From Lysinibacillus xylanilyticus (GTDB lineage Bacteria; Bacillota; Bacilli; Bacillales_A; Planococcaceae): a stretch of DNA of 64,000 bases. Below, in pieces: positions 18,835-26,319 of this stretch. The notes beneath the pieces are model-generated. The model made no database searches. It saw only the letters and a list, made by a program, of their open reading frames with translations, and was not told the DNA's origin. The first letter of the stretch is position 1; the number at the start of each line of letters is the position of its first letter. The position numbers and the translations under genes are program-made. The stretch spans positions 1,928,809-1,992,808 of the forward strand of contig NZ_LFXJ01000005.1 in the NCBI RefSeq assembly GCF_001183605.1. Reading direction: 5' to 3'.

Positions 18835-19120
18835 TCTACGGACTGCCTCTTGCCTTAAACCAGGAGTCGGTCTCCTCTCTCCATCTGCCTCCACTTTATT
18901 CAGATATTTAATATCCCCCAATATTTTATTTTTATCCCTCGGGTTTTCTTACATATGCTCACCAACATAAAGAACTGCATCAAAGGAATCGTCAAGTCCC
19001 CATTCAATCAATTTATTTACATGGCATACGTTTTACAACTCCCTGACTTTTGATGGTGAACCATAAAGTTAGTGATTTCCTAACTTTTGTAAGTATAATT
19101 GTATCCTTAATGTTATTTTA
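18835..19120. other. Intergenic region upstream of the wall hydrolase gene
   Basis: No ORF with a ribosome binding site. An imperfect inverted AACTTTATGG/CCATAAAGTT-like pair lies near 19055-19085. Otherwise nothing is recognised. Confidence 0.4.
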
Positions 19121-19146
19121 TTGACATACTATTGTAATATTACAAT
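19121..19146 (+). promoter_or_regulatory. Promoter -35 and 16-bp perfect palindrome before the NlpC/P60 gene
   Basis: TTGACA (19121-19126) is followed 4 nt later by the perfect palindrome ATTGTAATATTACAAT (19131-19146). The palindrome fills the spacer of any sigma-A promoter here, which suggests a repressor operator; the regulator is unknown. Confidence 0.5.
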
Positions 19147-19198
19147 GTTAATATCATTTATATATTAAGCTTTTAAAGTTTTTAGGAGGATATATATT

Positions 19199-19819
19199 AT
19201 GAAAAAGAATAAAAAGTATAGATGGGGATTAAAATTAGCTACATTGGCTTTGAGTTCATCTGTACTTTTTTCAACAATTGACACAGCATCAGCGGCAACT
19301 TACACAGTAAAATCTGGTGATTCTTTATCGAAGATTGGCAATCAGTACGGTGTTTCTTATCAAACATTGATGAAATGGAATAACTTATCTACTACATCAA
19401 TTCGCATTGGTCAAAAGATAAACATCAATGCCCCACTAGTATCAGCATCTAAACCTAAACCAACAACTAACCTAGTACAAATTGCTAAACGACAATTAGG
19501 CGTAAAATACACATTTGGCGGAAATAAACCTAGTACAGGTTTTGATTGCTCAGGCTATGTTTCTTACGTTTTTAACAACGCTGGTATTTCGACAGCTCGT
19601 AAGTCAGCAGCAGGTTTTTACAATACAGCTAAAAAAGTAAAGTCACCTCAAGTAGGAGATTTAGTATTTTTCTCTAATACATATAAAGCAGGTATCTCAC
19701 ATGTAGGCATTTATCTTGGAAATAATCAAATGATTAGCGCAAGTGACAGTGGTGTTACTATCGCTAACATTAATAGCTCTTATTGGAAAAAGCACTTTAC
19801 TGGATATGGTCGAATATAG
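19199..19819 (+). CDS. Secreted LysM + NlpC/P60 cell-wall endopeptidase
   Basis: A 206-residue exported protein: basic start, hydrophobic core and signal cut after TASA (about residue 31), one LysM domain (TYTVKSGDSLSKIGNQYG, about 33-76), a short linker, and an NlpC/P60 domain (about 94-206). Catalytic residues are visible: Cys in FDCSGYV, His in ISHVGIYLG, and a third polar residue in the last strand. Such enzymes cut D-Glu-meso-DAP links of peptidoglycan peptides (LytF/CwlS-like). AGGAGG is 8 nt upstream. The palindrome at its promoter suggests repression. Confidence 0.93.
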   Translation: MKKNKKYRWGLKLATLALSSSVLFSTIDTASAATYTVKSGDSLSKIGNQYGVSYQTLMKWNNLSTTSIRIGQKININAPLVSASKPKPTTNLVQIAKRQLGVKYTFGGNKPSTGFDCSGYVSYVFNNAGISTARKSAAGFYNTAKKVKSPQVGDLVFFSNTYKAGISHVGIYLGNNQMISASDSGVTIANINSSYWKKHFTGYGRI

Positions 19820-19828
19820 CGCAAAACA

Positions 19829-19861
19829 AAAACAGTTGGGATGTCCCAACTGTTTTTTTCT
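19829..19861 (+). terminator. Terminator of the NlpC/P60 gene
   Basis: Perfect arms AAAACAGTTGGGA (19829-19841) and TCCCAACTGTTTT (19844-19856), then a T run. Confidence 0.92.
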
Positions 19862-19906
19862 TTATCCTCATACATGTACTACTTTTTTTGATTTTATTTA
19901 TTTGAA

Positions 19907-20160
19907 CAATTATGCCTCGGCATAATTGCGTCCGGAATCGGCTTTGTGCTCAGGCCTGCAAGATGCAGGTCAGTTAGCCGTTATCGCATGGATGCGATGA
20001 TTTTAGGCTAACATCCTTTATTGAACTCCTTTCCGATTCCGTAACATCCTCCGGAGGCTTTAGGCCAACAAGATGTTGGTCACTCAGTCGTAGCCACAGG
20101 ACGTGGCGTTCTTAGACTGAGTTCCTCTATTCAGCGGATGTTTGCCCGCTGAAAGAAGCT
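19907..20160 (+). repeat. Structured repeat family A, copy 2 (longest form, 254 bp)
   Basis: Order: M1 hairpin (arms CAATTATGCC / GGCATAATTG), left half of the long stem (GGAATCGG), cloverleaf module a (about 19954-20020), right half of the stem (CCGATTCC), block ACATCCTCCGGAGGCTTT, cloverleaf module b (about 20060-20126), and M4 hairpin (arms TTCAGCGG / CCGCTGAA). Modules a and b share loops but have different, still complementary, stems. The last part lies inside the coding end of the MFS gene. Confidence 0.92.
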
Positions 20161-21314
20161 AAACGAATTAAATAAATGATAAAGACAACAACTAGTAAGC
20201 CTGCTCCAGCTAGATAAACATAAGAATAGCCTGCTTGCACAGCGACCATACCTAAAATATATGAGCCAAGCGCAATACCAGTGTCAAACATCGTAAAGTA
20301 CGTTGCGGTTGCATAACCACTGCGTGTATGTGATGTAGACTGTACAGCTAATGCTTGTAAGCTTGTAGTCACTGCTCCATAGCCAAATCCAATAAAAATG
20401 GCTGCAAATAAAAATAATGCCGGTCCTGAGACAAATGCAAGCATAACAAGACCGATAGCAAAGAATACAATGCCAGGTATAATAACAAATTGCGGTCCTT
20501 TTGTATCATAAAGTTTACCTGTATATGGACGGGTTATAAGCATTGCTGCTGCAAAAACTGCATAAAACAGACTCGCTACAGCCATTAAATCTTTTTGCTG
20601 TGCGTACACTGATAAAAACGATAAAACACTCGCATATGAAAAAGCTACTAAACTAGCAATAGCCGCTACTGGAAGTGCACGACGTTCAAATAAATCATCA
20701 AATTTAAACTTCAATTTACCTTGATGTTCAGGCTTAGGTAAATCATCAGTATTTATCGTTACAGCTAGGATGCCCCCTGCTAATATACAAATACTCATCA
20801 CTATAAATAGTACATTAAAGCTACTATATTGAATAAGCAGTAAACCGATAAATGGCCCAATAACTACTGCTAAGTTAGTAGACATTGTGAAATAACCTAG
20901 ACCTGCACCTTTACGATTGGCAGGCACTATATCCGCTGCTAAAGAGCCAGCTGCCGTAGTAATAATACTAAAGAAGATCCCTTGAACAAAACGGAGTCCT
21001 AATAAAAGTCCAAAAGGATGAATAAATAAATATAAAACTGTACATAAAAAATAGCCGATTATTGAAATAACTAAAAGTTTTTTCTTCCCAAAAACATCTA
21101 ATAGTTTACCTGAAAAGGGACGCACGATAATGGCTGATAATAAAAATCCTGACAGTAACAATCCCGCTTCCTTGTCTGTTTGATGCAATTCATCAATTGC
21201 ATAAAGCGGCAAAGTGGTTACCAACCCATAAAAAACAAAAAAGACTGAAATATTTGTTAAAAAAAGACTAATAAACCGCTTCGTCCATATTTTTCTATTC
21301 CCCTCTTGCTGCAT
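20127..21314 (-). CDS. MFS transporter, C-terminus supplied by a repeat
   Basis: A 395-residue twelve-helix major facilitator protein. MFS hallmarks include RPFSGKLLDVFGKKKLL (loop 2-3, residues about 64-80) and ITRPYTGKLYDTKGP in the second half (about 260). It resembles drug or metabolite exporters of the YfkF/AraJ group. AAAGG lies 9 nt before ATG 21314, which is 5 nt past the marR stop, so marR and this gene form an operon and a drug-efflux role is likely (inference). The last ten residues (SFSGQTSAE) and the TAG stop are encoded by repeat copy 2, so the original tail was replaced. Confidence 0.88.
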   Translation of the reverse strand: MQQEGNRKIWTKRFISLFLTNISVFFVFYGLVTTLPLYAIDELHQTDKEAGLLLSGFLLSAIIVRPFSGKLLDVFGKKKLLVISIIGYFLCTVLYLFIHPFGLLLGLRFVQGIFFSIITTAAGSLAADIVPANRKGAGLGYFTMSTNLAVVIGPFIGLLLIQYSSFNVLFIVMSICILAGGILAVTINTDDLPKPEHQGKLKFKFDDLFERRALPVAAIASLVAFSYASVLSFLSVYAQQKDLMAVASLFYAVFAAAMLITRPYTGKLYDTKGPQFVIIPGIVFFAIGLVMLAFVSGPALFLFAAIFIGFGYGAVTTSLQALAVQSTSHTRSGYATATYFTMFDTGIALGSYILGMVAVQAGYSYVYLAGAGLLVVVFIIYLIRLASFSGQTSAE

Positions 21315-21319
21315 GTTAA

Positions 21320-21718
21320 TCAACCTTTCATTTTTTCCAATAAAATCAGAAATTGCTGTTGTTCTTCGACAGTTAATGTCCCTACCATTTCTTCCTCAAA
21401 AGCTAAAATGGTTTTAGTAATAGCAGGCAAGTTTTCCTCTGCATAAGGTGATAACGTAACGATTTTTTCACGTTTATCTTCACCATCTATTCTCAGCACC
21501 CAACCTAAAGTTTCGAGTCGAGTAATTGCTCTTGTAATACTCGGTGCCTCAACGTTCAAATATTTCCAGATTTGTGTTAATGTCATTGGCCCGTTACTAT
21601 GTAAACAATATAAAATAGTCCATTGTGAGCTGTACAAATTGTGCTGTTTTAGTACTTCATTTAAACAATTCGTTAAATAACGACTTTTTTGGAATAAAGC
21701 ATGAAATATAGGATTCAT
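21320..21718 (-). CDS. MarR-family transcriptional repressor
   Basis: A 132-residue winged-helix dimer-type regulator: SSQWTILYCLHSNGPMTL (helices 2-3), IWKYLNVEAPSITRAITRLE (recognition helix, residues about 50-69), and the wing VLRIDGEDKREKIVTLS. GGGAGG stands before the ATG. First gene of an operon with the MFS transporter, with a palindrome over its own promoter: the usual autorepressed MarR-exporter pair, relieved by a ligand that is presumably exported. Confidence 0.92.
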   Translation of the reverse strand: MNPIFHALFQKSRYLTNCLNEVLKQHNLYSSQWTILYCLHSNGPMTLTQIWKYLNVEAPSITRAITRLETLGWVLRIDGEDKREKIVTLSPYAEENLPAITKTILAFEEEMVGTLTVEEQQQFLILLEKMKG

Positions 21719-21733
21719 GTTAGCAACCTCCCA

Positions 21734-21786
21734 ATTTATTTACCTAGCTAAATAAATACTATACGCTTCATTTTTTTAGTTGTAAA
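21734..21786 (-). promoter_or_regulatory. Promoter and palindromic operator of the marR-MFS operon
   Basis: Minus strand: TTTACA (21786-21781), 17-nt spacer, TATAGT (21763-21758). Directly downstream, at about +1, lies a 24-bp near-perfect palindrome (21734-21757; arms ATTTATTTA / TAAATAAAT). Its position fits MarR autorepression. Confidence 0.7.
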
Positions 21787-21987
21787 GCAAGTAGATTGAA
21801 GTTTTGAAACGAAGTGTACTTGTCATTAGTCGATTGCGTTGAATTCACTTTCATCAACAATTTTCATGCATGTATCCGAGGTTCTTTTGGGGTTATCAGC
21901 GATTTTCAGCTTTTCCAAAATATCAGAAGGGAATTTTTTGAAAACGTCGAATTAAGCTACTAGACTACAATAAAAGGAGATGGAAGC

Positions 21988-22542
21988 ATGGGGAAAAAGG
22001 TATTAATACTTGCAGGAGACGCAGTTGAAGCTTTAGAAATTTTTTATCCTTATTATCGTTGTCTTGAGGCTGGCTATGATGTAACGATTGCGGCACCATC
22101 CGTAAAGAAATTGCAGACTGTATTGCACGATTTTGTCGATGGAGTCGATACATACATCGAGCGTACAGCATATGGATTAGAAGCACACTCATCATTTGCA
22201 GAGGTAGATCCAGTACAATTTGACGGACTCATCATTCCTGGTGGACGAGCGCCAGAATACATTCGATTAAATGAGCATGTTCCAGCACTAGTGAGCCATT
22301 TCTTTGAAACAAATAAACCAATTGCTGCTGTTTGTCACGCAGCTCAAATTTTCGCGACCATTCCTGAGGTTTTGAAAGGTCGTGAGTTAACCGCTTATAT
22401 TGCCTGCAAGCCCGAAGTTCAAGTAGCAGGAGCAACGTATATCAATGCAAATCTTCATACAGACGACAATTTAATTAGTGGCCATGCGTGGCCAGATTTA
22501 CCTGGATTAATGCGAGAGTTTATTAAAAAGCTAGAAAGCTAA
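21988..22542 (+). CDS. DJ-1/PfpI family protein
   Basis: A 184-residue flavodoxin-like protein of the PfpI/YhbO class. The nucleophile elbow AVCHAAQ carries Cys near residue 115; a glutamate near residue 14-17 (AVEALEIFYP) and HAWPDLPGLM near the end complete the family picture. Members act as glyoxalases/deglycases or stress proteins. AAAAGGAG precedes the ATG. Monocistronic with its own terminator. Confidence 0.9.
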   Translation: MGKKVLILAGDAVEALEIFYPYYRCLEAGYDVTIAAPSVKKLQTVLHDFVDGVDTYIERTAYGLEAHSSFAEVDPVQFDGLIIPGGRAPEYIRLNEHVPALVSHFFETNKPIAAVCHAAQIFATIPEVLKGRELTAYIACKPEVQVAGATYINANLHTDDNLISGHAWPDLPGLMREFIKKLES

Positions 22543-22548
22543 CTGAAG

Positions 22549-22579
22549 GAGGATGCCTGAAATTAGGCATCCTCTTTTT
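22549..22579 (+). terminator. Terminator of the PfpI gene
   Basis: Arms AGGATGCCT (22550-22558) and AGGCATCCT (22565-22573), then CTTTTT. It touches the stop codon of the convergent gene. Confidence 0.85.
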
Positions 22580-22901
22580 ATGGGGTGGTTTCTTGGAATT
22601 CAATTTTTACTACTTTATTAGTATTTGTTATATATTTGATCCGAACATGTACACCGAATTCTTTGTCATTTTGTTTTAACCAAAGCCTAAATTTTTCAAT
22701 AGAAGAGTCTTCATTAACTTCGCTCCCCTCATGCAAATAATCGATAATTTTAGCTTGAGGGTATTTTGCCTTTGTCTCTTTTATCGCTACATATCCCCAT
22801 TGTGCATGGGCTGGTATTCCTTGTTGAGCATAAGAAATTGTTGGGATGTGTACAGCAATCATTACAAGAATAATTCCTAGTGTTACACAAAATTTTCGCA
22901 A
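22578..22901 (-). CDS. Secreted DUF3889 protein (YqzG/YhdC-like)
   Basis: A 107-residue exported protein. GAGAGG lies 8 nt before TTG 22901, which gives a normal signal peptide (RKFCVTLGIILVMIAVHIPT, cut near SYA-QQ). A longer ATG frame from 22931 would put charged residues ahead of it and has no site. The mature part shows the DUF3889 pattern WGYVAIKETKAKYPQAKIID, then FRLWLKQNDKEFGVHVRI. Function of the family is unknown. Confidence 0.8.
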   Translation of the reverse strand: MRKFCVTLGIILVMIAVHIPTISYAQQGIPAHAQWGYVAIKETKAKYPQAKIIDYLHEGSEVNEDSSIEKFRLWLKQNDKEFGVHVRIKYITNTNKVVKIEFQETTP

Positions 22902-22946
22902 TTGAATCAACCTCTCATATTCTTTTGGCATAATATCGCCAAAACA

Positions 22947-22992
22947 GCAAAAAATAAGTGCTCCTTAAGTATTTCAACCTTCTTAAGGAGCA
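22947..22992 (-). terminator. Terminator of the small lysine-rich protein gene
   Basis: Arms TGCTCCTTAAG (22959-22969) and CTTAAGGAGCA (22982-22992), then TTATTTTTTG on the minus strand. Confidence 0.8.
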
Positions 22993-23000
22993 GTTATTCG

Positions 23001-23144
23001 TTATCTTTTACTGGATTGTTTTGGTTGCTGAGGATTGTTATGAATTACTTGATTAAATTCTGCCGAATATTCTTCATGATCATTTCTTTTATGTGTATCT
23101 TCCTTCTTTTTCTTTTTAAAGCTTGTTTTCCCCTTCTTTGCCAT
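23001..23144 (-). CDS. Small basic protein, possible spore protein
   Basis: A 47-residue protein (ATG 23144, TAA 23001) starting MAKKGKTSFKKKKKEDTHKR and holding DHEEYSAEFNQ. TTGGAGG lies 8 nt upstream. Its EEYSAEF resembles EEFAAEF in the next gene, and both recall the GTEFASET core of gamma-type small acid-soluble spore proteins. The spore role is a guess from composition and neighbourhood. Confidence 0.6.
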   Translation of the reverse strand: MAKKGKTSFKKKKKEDTHKRNDHEEYSAEFNQVIHNNPQQPKQSSKR

Positions 23145-23167
23145 TATTTATACCTCCAATATTTCGG

Positions 23168-23404
23168 TTATTTGTTTTTGTTGGACTGTTGATTTTTCTT
23201 ATGGTTCGTTTTATTATCTTTATTTTTGGCTTTCGCATCAAACTCTGCAGCGAATTCTTCATTTAGGTTGTCATTCGGGTTATTGTTATTACTATTTGAT
23301 TTATCGAGGTCTATTTTTTTGTAGGTATCAAAGGGATTATGCGTTCTAACATTCATTGTTTTATTGCTGTTTTTGTTGTTTCTATTGGTGTTTCTATTGG
23401 CCAC
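23168..23404 (-). CDS. Asn/Lys-rich protein, gamma-type SASP-like
   Basis: A 78-residue hydrophilic, low-complexity protein (about one third Asn), start GTG 23404 with AGGAGGTGA 6 nt upstream, an excellent site. The core NEEFAAEFDAKAKNK followed by an N/Q/K tail resembles gamma-type SASPs (TEFASET...Q-rich), which store amino acids in spores. It is 23 nt upstream of the small basic gene on the same strand, so the two are probably cotranscribed. Weak similarity only. Confidence 0.55.
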   Translation of the reverse strand: MANRNTNRNNKNSNKTMNVRTHNPFDTYKKIDLDKSNSNNNNPNDNLNEEFAAEFDAKAKNKDNKTNHKKNQQSNKNK

Positions 23405-23497
23405 GGATATTCACCTCCTACATGTAATTTGCTCAGGATAGAAGGTTTTATGCTTTGGGGATTACTACAGACATTACTAAAACTTTTCCAGTCCAAT

Positions 23498-23607
23498 CAA
23501 TTTCGCCGGCGTAATTGTAGCTGACGCTTTGCTTTCGCTACAGAAAACATTTGTAGCTGACGCTTTGCTTTCACTACAAATAAACAATGCGTCCGGATTT
23601 TGAATTG
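23498..23607 (+). repeat. Repeat family B (two units) nested in a family A remnant
   Basis: CAATTTCGCC-GGCGTAATTG (23498-23517) and GCGTCCGGATTTTGAATTGG (23589-23608) are diverged versions of family A M1 and its next block. Between them lie two tandem copies of family B, core TGTAGCTGACGCTTTGCTTT (23516-23580), each closing as TGTAGC...GCTACA. Confidence 0.75.
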
Positions 23608-23633
23608 GTATAACTCTTCTACTGAATGAAGAA

Positions 23634-23677
23634 AAAAAAATGTACATCACTAATATGAATTAGTAATGTACATTTTT
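23634..23677 (-). terminator. Terminator of coaW
   Basis: Arms AAATGTACAT and ATGTACATTT with CACTAAT/ATTAGTA inside; A and T runs on both sides. It abuts the stop codon. Confidence 0.85.
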
Positions 23678-24514
23678 TTAAACAACCGTATATTCAGTTA
23701 TATTTAATAATGCACCGACTGCACCTGAAAATCCGTGGTCATTTATAAAGACTGGTGTATGCTTTTTCGTACGTGTGTAATTGGTAATAACACGTGTAAG
23801 ATGATCATTATTACTTAAAGTTGAACCGATATAAACAATATGTTGAGCATTTTTTTCTTCGGCATATTGAATACTAAGTGTCGTAATAACCTCACCGACA
23901 AGCCCTTGTACAGTTGCGATAATATCTTCTGTTGGATGTTTGACAGACTCTGTAATACCAACTTTCCCAAAATTACTGGCTGTCAATTGCCCATCAATAG
24001 GTGTATCCATCCCTTGATAAATATCCTTTACAAGTAAATCAATTTCTTCTCGATTACCTTTAGAGGCCAGTTCTCTTATTTCATTATAATCCGTGATGCC
24101 AGTTGTAAGCGCTGACAATCCAATTAATGTTCCGCCACCAACGCCTGTCCCACCGACACGAACATGTGTATTATCTTCCATATAATGAATTGAAGTACCA
24201 GTACCAATATTAGTAATCATACTCCGCTCGAAGAAGTAGCCCTCCTTATGCAATAAAAATCGAACGCCCTTCAATGTGGCTTCAAACTCTACTATATAAT
24301 GAATCGATTTCATTGTTTTGATGACATCAAGTAATTGTTCTGTACGCCCTCCCGTAACACCAATATCCTCAATATCTGGGTGATTAATAATCCAATTCTG
24401 CACAGCTAGCAAATCATTTGACGGGAAAGTTGTTAAAACGAGCTCATTATGCTCATCTAAATAAGCAACTTTTGTCAATGTTCCGCCTGCATCAATACCT
24501 ATAGCCTTTGGCAT
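23678..24514 (-). CDS. coaW: Type II pantothenate kinase
   Basis: A 278-residue ASKHA-fold kinase, the staphylococcal/Bacillus CoaW type. It phosphorylates pantothenate, the first step to CoA, and is typically insensitive to CoA feedback. Phosphate-binding IGIDAGGTLTKVAYLD lies at residues 4-19, EFEATLKGVRFLL near 77, GTGTSIHY near 103, and VGGTGVGGGTLIGL near 119-132. AAAGGAG lies 7 nt before ATG 24514, so the longer frame from 24541 is not used. Monocistronic. Confidence 0.93.
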   Translation of the reverse strand: MPKAIGIDAGGTLTKVAYLDEHNELVLTTFPSNDLLAVQNWIINHPDIEDIGVTGGRTEQLLDVIKTMKSIHYIVEFEATLKGVRFLLHKEGYFFERSMITNIGTGTSIHYMEDNTHVRVGGTGVGGGTLIGLSALTTGITDYNEIRELASKGNREEIDLLVKDIYQGMDTPIDGQLTASNFGKVGITESVKHPTEDIIATVQGLVGEVITTLSIQYAEEKNAQHIVYIGSTLSNNDHLTRVITNYTRTKKHTPVFINDHGFSGAVGALLNITEYTVV

Positions 24515-24711
24515 ACTATTCTCCTTTGACTTTACGTACAATCTCTATTTCAGATGGTGAGATATATACTAGATTTTGCTTATATTCAAGAGGCTTTTAG
24601 AAGCCAGTTGAATAACGTTTATGCTCCACAAATGTCACGGATTTTGCAAGGAGTTATTGTGGCAAAAATCCGGTGTAATGTTTTCAGTACCTAAAGCAAA
24701 TCAACAGCTAC

Positions 24712-24790
24712 AAATGTCTTCTGCGTGAAAGCGAAGTGTCAGCAGCAAATGTTTTCTGTAGCGAAAGCAAAGCGTCAGCTACAAATACTT
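24712..24790 (-). repeat. Repeat family B, two units, inverted orientation
   Basis: Two copies of the reverse complement of the family B core (AAAGCGAAGTGTCAGC and AAAGCAAAGCGTCAGCTACA), the second nearly identical to the copies at 23516-23580. Confidence 0.8.
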
Positions 24791-24974
24791 GAAAAGTGAA
24801 GTTGTATTTTTGTCCTTCCTAAACTTTAACGCTGTTGAAATAAATGTGCAATAACTTAGCAAACTTTCATAAAAAAAACACGAAAAATATCAAATTTTTC
24901 TATAATCACACGTTTTTCGTCGTATTTTTATAACTTTAACATTATTCTACTATAAAAACAAAAGAAGTGAAAAT

Positions 24975-25140
24975 GCAATGACACTCGATATGCATTATCG
25001 CTACTATAGCAATTCTAGCTGATATCCACTAACCATCACTAGTTCGTTTCTCGAAGTCATTTTTGCCATTACCTTGTTCGTCCCAACCTGTAAAAATTGC
25101 AACCTCGTTATCTACACTCTCTTTGTCTTAATCTATACCA
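24975..25140 (-). pseudogene. Coding relic, unknown protein
   Basis: One minus-strand frame reads DKESVDNEVAIFTGWDEQ, then GNGKNDFEKRTSDG, a stop, then WISARIAIV. Stops flank it, and there is no start site. Family not recognised. Confidence 0.25.
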
Positions 25141-25243
25141 TTTGAAAATAGTTGATTATAAATTGAACAATCTGTTTTATCTTTTATCACTTTTACGATA
25201 CGATATACTATAGATGTGTCATCATTTGAACGGAGGAATACAA

Positions 25244-26065
25244 GTGAAAGATCAAAAAAAACTTTATAAAGAAGCGATGCATGTTTTAAAGGAAACTAGT
25301 CGCACTTTTTATATACCGATTACTTTTTTAAAAAATGATTTAAAATTGTCTGTGGCAGCCGCATATTTAGCAATGCGTGCTATAGATGAAATTGAGGATC
25401 ATGAAGACCTTTCTAATGATGTAAAATTCGATCTACTTATGGCAACAAGTGAGTTATTAAAGGATACATTTAATGCTGAAGCTTATGAAGCATTATTAGT
25501 GCCATATGCAGATCAACTACCTGAAGTATCTCTTCGTTTAGCAGATTGGCTAACGTTTTGTCCCGAAGGCTCACGTAATATTGTCCAAGCTTCAACAAGT
25601 GAAATGGCATTTGGGATGGCAAAATGGGCAAAGGCAAACTGGCAGGTGCATACGCGTGAGGATTTAGATGATTATACATACTACGTTGCTGGGCTTGTTG
25701 GGACAATGCTGTCCGAGCTTTGGGCGTGGGGTGCAGACATTCAAACAGATCGCGATTTAGCTATTGGCTATGGCCGAGGTCTCCAAGCAGTCAATATTTT
25801 ACGCAATCAGCATGAGGATATGGATGATCGCGGAGTAAGTTTCGTTCCCGATGGCTGGACACGTGATGATTTATTTGCATATGCGGAGGAAAATCTTGCG
25901 AAAGCTGATCTGTATATGAAAGATATTAATAAACGTACGGTATTATTATTCTGTCGCTTACCACTTGCATTAGCTCACAAAACATTGAAGGCAATGCAAG
26001 AAGGTCGCGAAAAAATGTCACGAGCAGAAGTAGAACAAACAGTCGAAGAGGTTCAGGCTGATTAA
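25244..26065 (+). CDS. Squalene/phytoene synthase family protein, altered second Asp motif
   Basis: A 273-residue all-helical isoprenoid synthase-fold protein. GGAGG lies 7 nt before GTG 25244. SRTFYIPITFL (about 17-27) and the first acidic motif AIDEIEDHED (about 51-60) are as in head-to-head prenyl synthases (CrtM, HpnC/D, YisP). The second motif reads NILRNQHEDMDDRG (about 187-200), where relatives have NILRD-x2-ED; the first Asp is Asn. It could be a synthase for a C30 squalene or carotenoid product or, like B. subtilis YisP, a phosphatase of farnesyl diphosphate. No desaturase gene adjoins. Confidence 0.88.
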   Translation: MKDQKKLYKEAMHVLKETSRTFYIPITFLKNDLKLSVAAAYLAMRAIDEIEDHEDLSNDVKFDLLMATSELLKDTFNAEAYEALLVPYADQLPEVSLRLADWLTFCPEGSRNIVQASTSEMAFGMAKWAKANWQVHTREDLDDYTYYVAGLVGTMLSELWAWGADIQTDRDLAIGYGRGLQAVNILRNQHEDMDDRGVSFVPDGWTRDDLFAYAEENLAKADLYMKDINKRTVLLFCRLPLALAHKTLKAMQEGREKMSRAEVEQTVEEVQAD

Positions 26066-26084
26066 AGCTGTTGCTTTAAAAAAT

Positions 26085-26118
26085 AGCCCCAGTATGAAAG
26101 TTTTTTCATACTGGGGCT
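26085..26118. terminator. Bidirectional terminator
   Basis: Perfect 15-bp arms AGCCCCAGTATGAAA (26085-26099) and its complement (26104-26118). The T run is better on the minus strand (26078-26084). Confidence 0.8.
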
Positions 26119-26139
26119 TCATTAGTTTATAGGTTTGAA

Positions 26140-26290
26140 CTAGATTATAGCTAAAGGCTGATAGCATCGTTAATAACATCAATACTACTTTTTCAGCTTT
26201 ACGTAGCAAACGCATCGAAATGGATACTAGGAGAACTACTTAACGCCCTTATTTAGATCATTTCGAAAAATATCAATTAAAACGGAGCTA
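26140..26290 (-). pseudogene. Decayed 3' fragment of a YdjM-like hydrolase gene
   Basis: DNA here aligns with the 3' end of the intact gene at 33218-33706: both hold CTACTTTTTCAGCTTTAC preceded by GCATCGTTAA(T/C)AACAT and followed by GAAAT(G/A)GATACT(A/G)GGA. The fragment encodes RKAEKVVLMLLTMLSAF, against KAEKVVFMLLTMLSVFF in the intact protein, but has lost about 20 nt and is frameshifted. It lies in the same orientation and brackets the 26.3-33.0 kb island. Confidence 0.8.
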
Positions 26291-26319
26291 ATCACAAACT
26301 GTACTCGCTAACATAATTC

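Larger units (their letters stand above)
24515..25243. other. Long intergenic region with repeat and coding relic
   Basis: Holds an inverted pair (CACGGATTTTGC / GCAAAAATCCGGTG, about 24638-24673), a family B repeat (24712-24790), an A/T-rich hairpin (ACGAAAAA / TTTTTCGT, about 24882-24918) and a minus-strand coding relic (24975-25140). The downstream gene has TATACT at about 25204 as a possible -10. Confidence 0.5.
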
